Source: Kushneria pakistanensis
Lineage (GTDB): Bacteria; Pseudomonadota; Gammaproteobacteria; Pseudomonadales; Halomonadaceae
Assembly: GCF_014652795.1 (NCBI RefSeq)
Contig: NZ_BMZM01000003.1
Coordinates: 1 to 64,000, forward strand
DNA: 64,000 bases
Reading direction: 5' to 3'
The notes under the pieces were generated by a model that searched no databases, was not told where the DNA came from, and worked only from the letters and a program-made list of their open reading frames with translations. The translations under genes were made by a program, and so were the position numbers. Below, piece after piece: positions 1 to 9,046 of this stretch. Within the stretch, counting starts at the first letter, position 1. Each line of letters opens with the position of its first letter.

Positions 1-106
1 AACACCCAAGTGGTTCGCGTCACACGACGCCGGATACGAAAGAGACGTATCGATCAGCATGATCCCGTTTTTGACCCGCTGCCCACGGGCAGCCGGTCTG
101 CAGAAT
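1..106 (+). other. rRNA operon spacer just upstream of 5S rRNA
   Basis: The 23S gene itself is not in the window, so calling this the 23S-5S spacer is inference from the 5S gene that follows. Two short inverted repeats are visible: GATACG (33-38) with CGTATC (46-51), and GCTGCCC (78-84) with GGGCAGC (87-93). They are likely precursor-processing hairpins. No coding sequence is supported here. Confidence 0.55.
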
Positions 107-225
107 TGCCTGACGACCATAGCGTACCGGTCCCACCCGATCCCATCCCGAACTCGGTAGTGAAACGGTTCCGCGCCGATGGTAGTGTGGGGTCTCCCCA
201 TGCGAGAGTAGGTCATCGTCAGGCA
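107..225 (+). rRNA. rrf: 5S ribosomal RNA
   Basis: The 119-nt segment starts TGCCTGACGACCATAGCG and ends with the complementary GTCATCGTCAGGCA, forming the terminal helix I of 5S rRNA. It carries the internal signature CCCGATCCCATCCCGAACTC and the late GCGAGAGTAGG block typical of gammaproteobacterial 5S. A strong terminator follows after about 10 nt, so this is the last gene of an rRNA operon whose 16S and 23S lie off the left edge. Confidence 0.97.
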
Positions 226-234
226 CCCCTTCCG

Positions 235-266
235 AACCCCGGTCCCAAAAGGACCGGGGTTCCTTT
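235..266 (+). terminator. rRNA operon terminator
   Basis: Eleven-base inverted repeat AACCCCGGTCC (235-245) and GGACCGGGGTT (251-261) with a 5-nt loop, followed by CCTTT. It lies directly behind the 5S gene and is a Rho-independent terminator of the rRNA operon. Confidence 0.9.
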
Positions 267-302
267 ATGTGCGCCACCGACAGCGGCGGCGCAGCCCGGC
301 CC

Positions 303-332
303 GCCCGGCGGTCACTGACGTGACCGCCGGGC
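303..332. terminator. 12-bp perfect hairpin downstream of the hisC remnant
   Basis: GCCCGGCGGTCA (303-314) and TGACCGCCGGGC (321-332) form a perfect 12-bp stem with a 6-nt loop. On the minus strand it lies 7 nt after the stop codon of the hisC-like remnant, the place of that gene's terminator, though no T-run follows. It probably survives from the time the aminotransferase gene was intact. Confidence 0.5.
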
Positions 333-339
333 AGGGGCT

Positions 340-476
340 TCAGGCCCGACGCTCATCCCCCATTGCCTGCAGGGCGTCAACCAGCGCCATCATCTCCCGG
401 TCGGTGCCGATCGAGATGCGCAGCACTCGGCCAGTCCCGGCATGGCAAAGTGACGAACCAGTACGCCTGAGATATC
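340..476 (-). pseudogene. hisC: C-terminal remnant of histidinol-phosphate aminotransferase-like gene
   Basis: Reading the minus strand from 476 gives DISGVLVRHFAMPGLAE, and after a one-base deletion near 424-425 the next frame gives LRISIGTDREMMALVDALQA and a stop at 340-342. The two pieces joined match the conserved C-terminus of HisC-type PLP aminotransferases (GILVR-F--PG----LRI-IGT--E---L--AL). Upstream of 476 the frame stays open for a while but shows no convincing aminotransferase sequence and no lysine region. It is therefore a truncated, frameshifted relic of about 45 codons wedged between the rRNA terminator and yajR. Seen: the motif and the frameshift. Inferred: loss by deletion or recombination next to the rRNA operon. 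A sequencing error could explain the frameshift but not the truncation. Confidence 0.65.
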
Positions 477-580
477 AAAAGGGCCGGCCGGAAATGCCTG
501 TGTTGAAAGCCGAATAAAGCCTTGAATAGTGCGTACGACTCACCTGCCATATTCCTGCTCTACTACAGATCGAGGGCAAT

Positions 581-605
581 AAAAAAGGCACCTGAAAGAT
601 GCCTT
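581..605 (-). terminator. terminator of yajR
   Basis: On the minus strand AAGGCA (605-600) and TGCCTT (590-585) form a stem running into a T-tract (TTTTTTATT). It stands 34 nt beyond the yajR stop codon. Confidence 0.7.
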
Positions 606-638
606 GTTCAACCATGACCATTGCCAATATGGCTTAAA

Positions 639-2006
639 TCATGAGGATGTCTGTAGCCAGCGTGTCAGTGTTTCCCGGTCAATATTGTCACGGTCTATCT
701 TCAAATAGGCCACATTTTCTTCCTCGACGACCAGTACATCCTCAACGCCTTCAATGCTTTTAAGTTGATCACTGTATTCACGGCTATTGATAATATTCTT
801 GCCCTTGAGAGAAATGATTTCACTTGAAAGGTGCTTGGGTGTGGCCATGTTTAAAATGGATAAAAACCACAGTGAGCCAAGTGCGGCTGCAAAAAGAAAA
901 ACGGCGTCGATACCAAAATGACCGGCGACCGCGCCCCCCAACCCGCCCCCAAGACTGGCGCCCAGAAACTGGCTGGTAGAATACACGCCCATGGCGGTGC
1001 CCTTGGCACCGGCTGGTGAAAGCTTGCTGATCAAGGAGGGCAGCATGGCCTCCATCAGGTTGAAGCCGGTAAAGAATACCAGTAGCAGCGTGATCAATAG
1101 CCATCTGCTATCTCCTGCTTCACTCATGGCCATTAATGCCAGAGTCATGGCCGCAACGGCGCCCATGAATACTACTTTCATGTGTCGATATTTTTCTGCG
1201 GCAATAATTAATGGAATCATGATAAAAAAGCCCGCAGCCATGACAGGTAGATATACCCACCCATGATTCTGAGCTTCGATGCCAAGGCTTTCGAGCCTGA
1301 GAGGCAAAGCAATAAAACAGCCTGTCAAAATGGCATGCAGGGCAAAAATGGAAAAATTCAGACGCAATAGCTCGCGCTGAAAAAGCATTTTTCCTAACTG
1401 TCCAGGGTCCACGCCGACATCACGATGTTGTCTGGCAGGTGCGGAAGGCACCAGTCGCCAGAGTATCAAAAGGCCGACAAGTGCAAGCAGTGCTGTACTC
1501 CAGAAAACGCCTGAAAGACCGAAAAGCTCTGCCAGAAATGGTCCAAGCGCCATTGCCAGTGCGAAGGCCAGACCAATGCTCATGCCAATGGCTGCCATGG
1601 CGGTTGTTCTTGTTTCCTCTCTTGTCTTGTCTGCCAGTAACGCCATGAGCGCGCCTGCAATGGCGCCGCTACCCTGCAGACAGCGTCCGGCAATGACACC
1701 GTAGATGGATGTCGAAAGAGCCGCCATAACGCTGCCGGCAAAAAAGAGCAAAAGGCCGAAGGCAATGATCTGCTTGCGGCCCAGACGGTCTGAAAGTGCG
1801 CCAAAAGGAATCTGAAAAATGGCCTGTGCCAGACCATAACCGCCAAGTGCGATGCCGATTAAAAATGGGGTTGCCCCATTCAGCTCTCTTGCATAAAGAG
1901 AGAGCACAGGGAGCACCATGAAAAGTCCGAGCATGCGAAAGGCATACAGCATACCCAGACCTGCAATGGCACGGTATTCACCTGTATTCAATGAAATGTG
2001 TTTCAT
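639..2006 (-). CDS. yajR: MFS transporter of the YajR type with C-terminal YAM domain
   Basis: The 455-residue protein is an inner-membrane major facilitator, a secondary transporter of unknown substrate. The N-terminus (GLGMLYAFRMLGLFMVLPVL) and motif A, DRLGRK at 73-78, match E. coli YajR closely, as does the LQGSGAIAGALMALL stretch. After the twelve predicted helices, residues from about 393 form a soluble tail (GVEDVLVVEEENVAYLKID) corresponding to the ferredoxin-like YAM domain that marks YajR. Start: ATG at 2006 preceded by GGAG five bases upstream. The gene is monocistronic and faces the hisC remnant. In pseudomonads a different MFS gene lies between uvrA and ssb; here uvrA-ssb has none. 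Family assignment is strong; substrate is unknown. Confidence 0.85.
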   Translation of the reverse strand: MKHISLNTGEYRAIAGLGMLYAFRMLGLFMVLPVLSLYARELNGATPFLIGIALGGYGLAQAIFQIPFGALSDRLGRKQIIAFGLLLFFAGSVMAALSTSIYGVIAGRCLQGSGAIAGALMALLADKTREETRTTAMAAIGMSIGLAFALAMALGPFLAELFGLSGVFWSTALLALVGLLILWRLVPSAPARQHRDVGVDPGQLGKMLFQRELLRLNFSIFALHAILTGCFIALPLRLESLGIEAQNHGWVYLPVMAAGFFIMIPLIIAAEKYRHMKVVFMGAVAAMTLALMAMSEAGDSRWLLITLLLVFFTGFNLMEAMLPSLISKLSPAGAKGTAMGVYSTSQFLGASLGGGLGGAVAGHFGIDAVFLFAAALGSLWFLSILNMATPKHLSSEIISLKGKNIINSREYSDQLKSIEGVEDVLVVEEENVAYLKIDRDNIDRETLTRWLQTSS

Positions 2007-2690
2007 GATTCTCCGAAAACCTTGAGGCAGGGCATCATTTTAACGGTCCGGCAGGGCAGGTGAAAATTTGTATAGGCCTTGAAGGCGTATTCATGGGCAT
2101 CGAATGCGAACAGTCTGAGCCATGGTCCTGAAATTGAGTTACCGTGTGACGAATGGAATCACCAGAAGGTTCCATGTATCATGCCGCGGTGTTTTGTCGC
2201 ATCGGTTCAGTGTTGTTCACCTGTCCTCATCAACCGCTATGGTCTCTGAGTGCCCATCATGTCTGGCCTGCTATCGAAGCGTCTGCTCACATAAGGGCCC
2301 TGGAGCATCAATGAGACTAAGACTAAAGTTTAAATAAGCTTTTGTCGTAACACTTGAAGTTGATGGGTGAAAAACTGAACATAGCAGCGGCAGCGTATAG
2401 CGCCATGCAGGGCTGTCATGCCTGCGGCTTTTGGTCAGTCAGATAAGGTTTGTATTATCTGACTGACTTAAAGCAGCCAAAGGCAGGGAGCATCCGTCCA
2501 GGACAGTCACTTCCAACGATAAAGCCATCAGACACTCCTGCAATATCAGGCTGTCTGGCGCGGTAAATGCCATCCGTGAACGTTACTGTCAGACCGTGAT
2601 CGGAAGCGGGCAGGTATCTGTCACGCATTTCCGGCCCCTCTGGCCGGGCAAAAGCGAAGTGTTCAAGCTGGCCGTTCAAGAGAGCGTGAG
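2007..2690. other. 684-bp intergenic region with yajR and cyo promoters
   Basis: No open frame here looks like a real protein: the longest plus-strand frame (2122-2337) has no family resemblance and no ribosome-binding site. The region must hold the divergent promoters of yajR and cyoA. Its clearest structural element is the 12-bp inverted repeat at 2434-2467. The 220 bp nearest cyoA would be a long untranslated leader if transcription starts near that repeat. Confidence 0.6.
2431..2467 (+). promoter_or_regulatory. candidate cyo promoter overlapped by a 12-bp inverted repeat
   Basis: GTCAGTCAGATA (2434-2445) and TATCTGACTGAC (2456-2467) are perfect inverted repeats separated by 10 bp. A possible sigma-70 promoter lies across it: TTGGTC (2431-2436), 16-bp spacer, TATTAT (2453-2458). 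An operator overlapping both promoter elements would suit a repressor site for cyoABCDE. The repeat could instead be an RNA hairpin; no T-run follows, so it is not a normal terminator. Confidence 0.4.
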
Positions 2691-3572
2691 ATGAGAAAAT
2701 GGAACTATCCAGACATTCTTAAAAGGATGTCACTGCTTGCTACTGTCGCCCTTGTGCTCAGTGGCTGTACGGGATCAAGTCTCCTCGATCCCAAGGGGCC
2801 CATTGGCGCTGAACAGAAATACCTGATCATGACATCATTTTATCTGATGATGATCGTGGTTATCCCCGTCATTATCATGACGATTCTGTTCGCGTGGCGT
2901 TATAACTACATCAAGAATGCAAAGTACTCGCCCAACTGGTCTCACTCCAACAAGATTGAAGTAGTGGTGTGGGCTGTTCCGCTGGCCATCATTCTCATTC
3001 TGAGTATTTTGACCTGGCGCAGTACGCATGCACTTGATCCGCATCGCGTGCCAGAGTCCGACAGGGAGCCCATTGTTGTCCAGGTCATGGCCATGGACTG
3101 GAAGTGGCTCTTTATCTACCCGGAACAAGGTATTGCTTCGGTCAATGAGCTGGCTTTCCCGGTCGATACGCCAGTCGAGTTCAGAGTAACGTCCAACAGC
3201 GTCATGAACTCTTTCTTCATTCCGCAGCTTGGTAGCCAGATTTACGCCATGGCGGGAATGGAAAATACCGTTCATCTGCTGGCGACTGAAGAAGGCACTT
3301 ACCGCGGTATGTCAGCCAACTACAGCGGCCATGGTTTCAGCGGTATGCACTTCAAGGCATTGGCAACATCGGATGAGGGTTTCCAGCAGTGGGTCGATAG
3401 TGTTCGACAGTCTCCGGAATCCCTGCAGCAGGACAGTTTCAATGAGCTGGCCAAACCCAGCCGAAACAATCCGGTCGAGTATTACTCTACCGTCACTCCT
3501 GGGCTGTATACCGATATTGTCAACAGTTACATCACGTCGGGCGATAGCTCGCATCATGGGGCTGAGGAGTAA
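2691..3572 (+). CDS. cyoA: cytochrome bo3 ubiquinol oxidase subunit II
   Basis: Subunit II of the proton-pumping heme-copper quinol oxidase in the cytoplasmic membrane. The 293-residue protein begins with a lipoprotein signal whose lipobox L-S-G-C ends at Cys26, as in E. coli CyoA, then two transmembrane helices (about 45-68 and 88-108) and a periplasmic cupredoxin fold ([16 protein letters not shown] onward). The CuA ligands of cytochrome c oxidases are absent, as expected for a quinol oxidase. ATG 2691 is preceded by GAGAG. It is the first gene of cyoABCDE, two bases before cyoB. Confidence 0.97.
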   Translation: MRKWNYPDILKRMSLLATVALVLSGCTGSSLLDPKGPIGAEQKYLIMTSFYLMMIVVIPVIIMTILFAWRYNYIKNAKYSPNWSHSNKIEVVVWAVPLAIILILSILTWRSTHALDPHRVPESDREPIVVQVMAMDWKWLFIYPEQGIASVNELAFPVDTPVEFRVTSNSVMNSFFIPQLGSQIYAMAGMENTVHLLATEEGTYRGMSANYSGHGFSGMHFKALATSDEGFQQWVDSVRQSPESLQQDSFNELAKPSRNNPVEYYSTVTPGLYTDIVNSYITSGDSSHHGAEE

Positions 3573-3574
3573 AC

Positions 3575-5551
3575 ATGTTCGGCAAACTCAGTATTGAAGC
3601 AATCCCTTATCATGAGCCCATTGTCATGATCGCCCTTGGTGGCGCGGCTCTGATTGGGCTGGCGATTGCTGCCGCTATTACCTATTACAAGAAGTGGGGC
3701 TATCTCTGGAAAGAATGGATCACTTCCGTTGATCACAAGCGACTTGGTGTCATGTACATCATCGTGGCGATCATCATGCTGCTGCGTGGTTTCTCCGATG
3801 CCATCATGATGCGTGCGCAGCAGGCCATTGCTTCGGGGGGCGCTGAGGGTTATCTGCCACCCGAACACTATGACCAGATCTTTACTGCCCACGGCGTCAT
3901 CATGATTTTCTTCATGGCCATGCCGTTCATGGTAGGTCTGATAAATATTGTCGTGCCTCTGCAGATTGGTGCGCGCGATGTTGCCTTCCCGTTTCTTAAC
4001 TCGCTGAGCTTCTGGCTGACGGTATCAGGTGTCATCCTGGTCAACGTGTCTCTGGGTGTGGGCGAGTTTGCGGCCACGGGATGGCTGGCTTATCCGCCAC
4101 TTTCTGATATTCAGTACAGTCCGGGCGTTGGTGTGGATTACTGGATATGGAGTCTACAGATATCAGGTATTGGTACCCTGCTGACCGGCGTGAACTTCTT
4201 CGTCACCATTTTGAAGATGCGTGCGCCGGGCATGACCATGATGAAGATGCCGATGTTCACCTGGACATCACTGTGCAGTGTTGTGCTGATCATCGCGGCT
4301 TTCCCGATCCTGACAGTAACCATCGCACTGCTCACGCTTGACCGTTACCTTGGCACCCATTTCTTTACTAATGACATGGGCGGCAACCAGATGATGTACG
4401 TCAACCTCATCTGGGCCTGGGGGCACCCCGAAGTCTACATTCTGGTGCTGCCTGCCTTTGGTATCTTTGCTGAAGTCGTAGCGACCTACTGCAAGAAGCG
4501 TCTGTTTGGTTATACCTCCATGGTATATGCCACCGTCGCCATTACCATATTGTCGTTTCTTGTCTGGCTGCACCACTTCTTCACCATGGGCGCCGGTGCC
4601 AATGTGAACTCCTTCTTTGGTATCGCCACAATGATCATTGCGATCCCGACCGGGGTCAAAATCTTCAACTGGCTGTTCACCATGTACGAAGGTCGAGTGC
4701 AGTTCACCGTGCCGATGGCCTGGACGATAGGTTTCCTTATCACCTTCACTATCGGTGGGATGACAGGGGTGCTTCTGGCCGTACCAGGTGCTGACTATGT
4801 ACTTCACAATAGCCTGTTCCTGATCGCGCACTTCCATAACGTCATTATCGGTGGTGTTGTGTTCGGTTATCTGGCCGGCTTCACCTACTGGTTCCCGAAG
4901 GTGTTCGGATTCAAGCTCAATGAAAAGCTTGGCAAGGCATCTGCCTGGTGCTGGATCGTGGGCTTCTTTGTCGCCTTCATGCCGCTGTATGCGCTCGGCT
5001 TCATGGGCATGACCCGTCGTCTGAACAGCTACGATAATCCGGATTGGCATTTCCCGCTGATCGTGGCCGCCGTAGGTGCTGCCATCATCGCCTGTGGTAT
5101 CGCCTGTCAGCTGCTGCAGGTTGTTGTGAGCATCAAGGATCGTCACAAGAACATAGACGAGACAGGTGATCCTTGGGGCGGTCGTACGCTGGAATGGTCC
5201 ATTCCTTCGCCCGCACCCTTCTACAACTTTGCACATACGCCCGTGGTTGAAGAGCGTGACGCCTTCTGGCACATGAAAGAGAAGGGCATCAGCGAACAGA
5301 AGCCTGCCGAATACCAGGATATCCATATGCCGAAAAATACCTCGGCCGGGTTCTTCATCGGCATTATCGCTGCTGTATTCGGGTTTGGACTGATCTGGCA
5401 TATGTGGTGGCTGGCGATTGCTGCAGGTGTGGGCATCTTCGTCACCATGGTGCTGCGTACCTTCAATGACGATATTGACTATTACGTTCCTGCTGCCGAA
5501 GTCGAGCGCATCGAAAGTCAGCGTTATCAAAAATTGTCAAATCAGGCGTAA
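3575..5551 (+). CDS. cyoB: cytochrome bo3 ubiquinol oxidase subunit I
   Basis: Catalytic subunit: oxidises ubiquinol, reduces O2 to water at the heme o3-CuB centre and pumps protons. The 658 residues align without gaps with E. coli CyoB over the first half, so key residues keep their numbers: quinone-site Arg71, Asp75 and His98, low-spin heme ligand His106, CuB ligand His284 cross-linked to Tyr288 (WGHPEVYI), CuB ligands His333 and His334 (WLHHFF), and the later heme ligand pair in IAHFHNV. Length is close to the usual 663. The C-terminal extension past residue 600 carries the extra helices typical of CyoB. Translation is probably coupled to cyoA. Confidence 0.98.
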   Translation: MFGKLSIEAIPYHEPIVMIALGGAALIGLAIAAAITYYKKWGYLWKEWITSVDHKRLGVMYIIVAIIMLLRGFSDAIMMRAQQAIASGGAEGYLPPEHYDQIFTAHGVIMIFFMAMPFMVGLINIVVPLQIGARDVAFPFLNSLSFWLTVSGVILVNVSLGVGEFAATGWLAYPPLSDIQYSPGVGVDYWIWSLQISGIGTLLTGVNFFVTILKMRAPGMTMMKMPMFTWTSLCSVVLIIAAFPILTVTIALLTLDRYLGTHFFTNDMGGNQMMYVNLIWAWGHPEVYILVLPAFGIFAEVVATYCKKRLFGYTSMVYATVAITILSFLVWLHHFFTMGAGANVNSFFGIATMIIAIPTGVKIFNWLFTMYEGRVQFTVPMAWTIGFLITFTIGGMTGVLLAVPGADYVLHNSLFLIAHFHNVIIGGVVFGYLAGFTYWFPKVFGFKLNEKLGKASAWCWIVGFFVAFMPLYALGFMGMTRRLNSYDNPDWHFPLIVAAVGAAIIACGIACQLLQVVVSIKDRHKNIDETGDPWGGRTLEWSIPSPAPFYNFAHTPVVEERDAFWHMKEKGISEQKPAEYQDIHMPKNTSAGFFIGIIAAVFGFGLIWHMWWLAIAAGVGIFVTMVLRTFNDDIDYYVPAAEVERIESQRYQKLSNQA

Positions 5552-5554
5552 CAC

Positions 5555-6178
5555 ATGTCGACTCAATCAATGACCAATCAGGACGCTCATGCCCACGGGC
5601 ATGAGCACCATGAGCATCATGATCCGGTAGCGACCAAGGTATTTGGTTTCTGGATCTATATCATGAGTGACTGCGTACTGTTTGCAACGATCTTTGCAAC
5701 CTACGCAGTGCTTGCTACGAACTATGCCGGTGGCCCTACCTCACATGAGCTGTTCGAGCTGCCCTTTGTTCTGGTAGAGACTTTCGTACTGCTGGCCAGT
5801 AGTTTCATGATCGGGCTGGCAACGCTTGCCATGAACAAGGGGAACAAGCAGGGCACCATGCTCTGGCTGGCTCTGACGCTGGTGCTGGGTGCGGTGTTTG
5901 TCGCTCTCGAGATTTATGAGTTCCATCATTTTATCTCTGAAGGCGCTGGTCCTCAGCGTAGTGCTTTCCTGTCGTCCTTCTTCACACTGGTCGGTACGCA
6001 CGGTCTGCACGTCACCTCTGGTGTCATCTGGGCCATCATCCTGTTGATCCAGATTGCGACCAAGGGCTTGACCGATATGAATCGATCTCGCCTGATGTGC
6101 CTGAGCCTGTTCTGGCACTTCCTGCACATCATCTGGATCTGCGTATTCACCATCGTCTATCTGGTGGGGGCCATTTAA
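5555..6178 (+). CDS. cyoC: cytochrome bo3 ubiquinol oxidase subunit III
   Basis: Small integral membrane subunit (207 residues, five helices) that stabilises subunit I. The N-terminus is very rich in histidine (residues 11-24 include [11 protein letters not shown]), then [20 protein letters not shown], the conserved first helix of CyoC. The [13 protein letters not shown] motif is the subunit III signature. It begins 3 nt after the cyoB stop and its TAA overlaps the cyoD start by one base, so the three genes are translationally coupled. Confidence 0.96.
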   Translation: MSTQSMTNQDAHAHGHEHHEHHDPVATKVFGFWIYIMSDCVLFATIFATYAVLATNYAGGPTSHELFELPFVLVETFVLLASSFMIGLATLAMNKGNKQGTMLWLALTLVLGAVFVALEIYEFHHFISEGAGPQRSAFLSSFFTLVGTHGLHVTSGVIWAIILLIQIATKGLTDMNRSRLMCLSLFWHFLHIIWICVFTIVYLVGAI

Positions 6179-6513
6179 TGTCCAATCAGCATCAATCACA
6201 GGAAAGTCATGAGCATGGCAGTGTCAAGTCCTATACCACGGGCCTGATTCTTTCCATCATACTGACCGTTATTCCCTTTGGTCTGGTCATGACCGGTACA
6301 CTATCGGCCACGGCAACGCTGGCAGTTATCATGATCATGGCAGTCGTGCAGATCGTGGTACAGGTCGTGTACTTCCTTCATCTCAGTGAAGGTTCGGGGC
6401 CACGCTGGAACATGATCTCGCTATGGTTCACGATTCTGATCGTGGCCATCGTGGTAGTGGGCTCGCTGTGGATCATGTTCCATCTCAACCATAATCTGAT
6501 GGTGGGGATGTAA
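6178..6513 (+). CDS. cyoD: cytochrome bo3 ubiquinol oxidase subunit IV
   Basis: 111-residue, three-helix accessory subunit needed for CuB-site assembly. I chose the ATG at 6178 (TAATG overlap with cyoC, with GGTGGGGG upstream) rather than an earlier in-frame start inside cyoC. The start [15 protein letters not shown] and the [16 protein letters not shown] and [14 protein letters not shown] helices match E. coli CyoD in order and length. Confidence 0.95.
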   Translation: MSNQHQSQESHEHGSVKSYTTGLILSIILTVIPFGLVMTGTLSATATLAVIMIMAVVQIVVQVVYFLHLSEGSGPRWNMISLWFTILIVAIVVVGSLWIMFHLNHNLMVGM

Positions 6514-6526
6514 GAAGTCTGTCCCG

Positions 6527-7435
6527 ATGCTCAAAAGATATCTCCTGCTAACGAAGCCGGGCATTGTCTTCGGCAATCTGATCTCGGTAACAGGGGGATT
6601 CTTTCTGGCTTCGAGAGGAAGCATCGACCTGTTGTTGTTCTTCGCCACCGTTATCGGGGTGTCGCTGGTCGTTGCTTCCGGTTGTGTGTTCAACAATGTC
6701 ATTGATCGTGACATTGACGAGTACATGGCGCGCACGCAAAAGCGTGCGCTTGTCGAAGGCACGATCGATGTTCGCTCTGCGTTGATCATGGCCGGTCTGC
6801 TGGGTGCAGCCGGCTTTCTACTTTTACTGCTGATCGCCAATCCGTTGGCGGCAGGCGTGGCCCTGTTTGGTTTTGCCATTTATGTTGGCGCCTACAGCCT
6901 CTGGCTCAAGCGTCATTCGGTTCATGGGACCCTTATCGGCAGCCTGTCTGGTGCCGCACCACCTGTCATCGGTTATTGCGCGGTAAGCAATCAGTTTGAC
7001 CTTGGTGCATGGTTGGTGCTGCTGATCTTCAGTCTCTGGCAGATGCCCCATTCCTATGCCATTGCCATCTTCCGACTGGAAGATTATCGAGCTGCATCCA
7101 TTCCAGTGCTTTCCGTGGCAAGAGGTGTGACTGCCGCAAAGCGTCAGACCGTTATCTATATCGTGGCTTTTGGTGTAGCTGCCATGTTGCTTACGCTGAC
7201 GGGCTATACCGGCTACGTCTATCTGGTAGCCATGGCTGTCGTGACACTTTACTGGCTTTACATCGCGCTGGCGCGTTACAGGCAGCAGGATGATCGGCGC
7301 TGGGCGCGTCAGCTTTTTGGTATTTCGATTCTCGTGGTTACCGTGCTGAGTGCGGTAATGGCCATTGACTATCAAAACCCGCCATCTCAAGCCAGAACGG
7401 CGCAAGTCGCTGCCTTGGCCCCTCTACACGTCTAG
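6527..7435 (+). CDS. cyoE: protoheme IX farnesyltransferase (heme o synthase)
   Basis: Transfers a farnesyl group to protoheme to make heme o for the CyoB active site. The 302-residue UbiA-family membrane protein has the prenyl-diphosphate motif [18 protein letters not shown] (about residues 64-81) and the second aspartate-rich region. It is the last gene of cyoABCDE, 13 nt after cyoD, so the oxidase and the enzyme making its cofactor are co-expressed. The length is slightly above E. coli CyoE (296). Confidence 0.96.
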   Translation: MLKRYLLLTKPGIVFGNLISVTGGFFLASRGSIDLLLFFATVIGVSLVVASGCVFNNVIDRDIDEYMARTQKRALVEGTIDVRSALIMAGLLGAAGFLLLLLIANPLAAGVALFGFAIYVGAYSLWLKRHSVHGTLIGSLSGAAPPVIGYCAVSNQFDLGAWLVLLIFSLWQMPHSYAIAIFRLEDYRAASIPVLSVARGVTAAKRQTVIYIVAFGVAAMLLTLTGYTGYVYLVAMAVVTLYWLYIALARYRQQDDRRWARQLFGISILVVTVLSAVMAIDYQNPPSQARTAQVAALAPLHV

Positions 7436-7450
7436 CTACTTCAATGCTGT

Positions 7451-7468
7451 ATCGGCACGCGTGCCGAT
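7451..7468. repeat. 18-bp perfect palindrome between cyoE and cioA
   Basis: ATCGGCACGCGTGCCGAT is a perfect dyad, 15 bp after the cyoE stop codon, partly repeated by the overlapping TGCCGATCGGCA at 7462-7473. As RNA it forms a 7-bp stem with a CGCG loop followed by a weak GCCTTTCC, so it may end cyo transcription; as DNA it could be an operator for cioAB. Confidence 0.5.
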
Positions 7469-7624
7469 CGGCATTGCCTTTCCTGTTGTCTCGACCGTTG
7501 CTGCCTTCCCGAGCCGCCTGTAATCGTGCGACATGATGTCCCGAGCGTTTCACTTTATGGTGTGAATGCTCTAACTTCATACATTCCGTGACTGTCCAGA
7601 ACCCAAGGCAGGAGAGCCAAGCCA

Positions 7625-9031
7625 ATGCTGGGGTTTGATGCTTTAGACCTGGCGCGCTTCCAGTTCGCCTTTACCGTTTCCTTTCATATACTTTTTCCCG
7701 CTTTTTCGATTGGCCTTGCAAGCTACCTGACGGTGCTGGAAGGATTGAGGCTAAAAACGGGCAACGAGATTTACCATAATCTGTACCGCTTCTGGGTGCG
7801 TATCTTCGCCGTGGTCTTCGGGCTGGGTGTTGTCTCCGGTGTGGTCATGGCCTACGAATTTGGCACCAACTGGAGTGGCTTTGCCGAAAGGGCAGGGGAT
7901 ATTACCGGGGTGCTGTTGACCTATGAGGTGCTGACGGCCTTTTTCATGGAGGCAGGCTTCCTCGGTATCATGCTGTTTGGTGAAGGTCGGGTCAGCAAAA
8001 AATTGCATTTTACGGCAACCTGCCTTGTGGCCGTGGGTACCCTGATTTCAATGACCTGGATCTTGATGTCCAACAGCTGGATGCAGACGCCTGCCGGCTA
8101 TGAGGTTATCGATGGGCGTTTTGAGCCAGCCAATTGGCTCGAAATCATGTTCAACCCGTCCTTTCCCTATCGCATCGTTCATATGGGGCTGGCCGCCTTT
8201 ATCTCGGTCGGTTTTTTTGTTGGCGGTGTGGGCGCCTATCATCTGCTCCGCAATCGGCGTGACCCGGCGGCGCGCAAGATGTTCTCCATGGCGATGTGGG
8301 CCATCATGGTGGCGTTGCCGGTACAGATTATTGCCGGCGACATGCATGGTCTTAATACTCTCGAGCATCAGCCTGCCAAGGTGGCAGCCATGGAAGGGCA
8401 CTGGGAAAACGAGCCGGGTCAGAAGGGCATGCCGCTATTGCTGTTTGCCCTGCCAAGCATGGATGACGGTGCCAACCGGCTTGAGCTGGCTGTACCCTAC
8501 GCCAGTAGCCTGATCCTGACCCATACACTTGATGGGCAAATTCAGGGGCTCAAGGACTGGCCTCGTGACGAATGGCCCAATGTGCCATTGGTCTTCTGGA
8601 GTTTCAGAATCATGGTCGGCCTGGGCATGTTGATGCTGGGCATGGGGATCGTGGGACTGTTTCTGCGCTGGAAGGGACAGCTTTACGAGGCCCGCTGGTT
8701 CCAGCGTATTACGTTGTTCACGGCCCCGGTCGGTTTTATCGCACTGCTGGCCGGTTGGGTTACGACCGAGGCGGGGCGTCAACCCTGGGTGGTCTATGGG
8801 ATGCTTCGAACTGCAGATGCGGTGTCATCGCATGGCGTGGCGAGCATGATCACGACACTGATCGGCTTTATGGTGGTTTATGCCATCATCTTTGGCATCG
8901 GGATCTACTACATGCTCAAACTGCTCAAGTCCGAGCCCATGAATATGGTACCTGCTGGAGGGCCGGGTCATGAGCGCCAGCCCAAGCGACCCATGTCGGC
9001 GGCCGACAACAGTTTCGAAGAGCAAAATTGA
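7625..9031 (+). CDS. cioA: cyanide-insensitive/bd-type quinol oxidase subunit I
   Basis: Heme-bearing subunit of a cytochrome bd-family oxidase, which reduces O2 with quinol without proton pumping and resists cyanide and oxygen limitation. The 468-residue protein has the conserved N-terminal His21 (SFHILFPAFSIG), Glu101 and Glu109 of the proton path (YEVLTAFFMEAG), and His186 (RIVHMG), the heme b558 ligand. The periplasmic Q-loop after about residue 240 is short, the CioA rather than long-loop CydA form. ATG at 7625 follows AGGAGAG. It forms an operon with cioB. Confidence 0.93.
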   Translation: MLGFDALDLARFQFAFTVSFHILFPAFSIGLASYLTVLEGLRLKTGNEIYHNLYRFWVRIFAVVFGLGVVSGVVMAYEFGTNWSGFAERAGDITGVLLTYEVLTAFFMEAGFLGIMLFGEGRVSKKLHFTATCLVAVGTLISMTWILMSNSWMQTPAGYEVIDGRFEPANWLEIMFNPSFPYRIVHMGLAAFISVGFFVGGVGAYHLLRNRRDPAARKMFSMAMWAIMVALPVQIIAGDMHGLNTLEHQPAKVAAMEGHWENEPGQKGMPLLLFALPSMDDGANRLELAVPYASSLILTHTLDGQIQGLKDWPRDEWPNVPLVFWSFRIMVGLGMLMLGMGIVGLFLRWKGQLYEARWFQRITLFTAPVGFIALLAGWVTTEAGRQPWVVYGMLRTADAVSSHGVASMITTLIGFMVVYAIIFGIGIYYMLKLLKSEPMNMVPAGGPGHERQPKRPMSAADNSFEEQN

Positions 9032-9046
9032 TTGGGGGACATGGGT

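Noticed and set aside
2122..2337. Possible 71-codon gene in the yajR-cyoA gap
   Set aside because: Start codon lacks a ribosome-binding site, and the composition (Ser/Arg/Cys rich) looks like random non-coding sequence.
4268..5530. 420-codon open frame opposite cyoB
   Set aside because: Antisense to an intact catalytic subunit; no start signal and no family resemblance.
7545..7570. TTCAC...GTGAA imperfect repeat upstream of cioA as a CRP site
   Set aside because: The half-sites are in the reverse order to the CRP consensus (TGTGA-N6-TCACA), so no CRP site is called.
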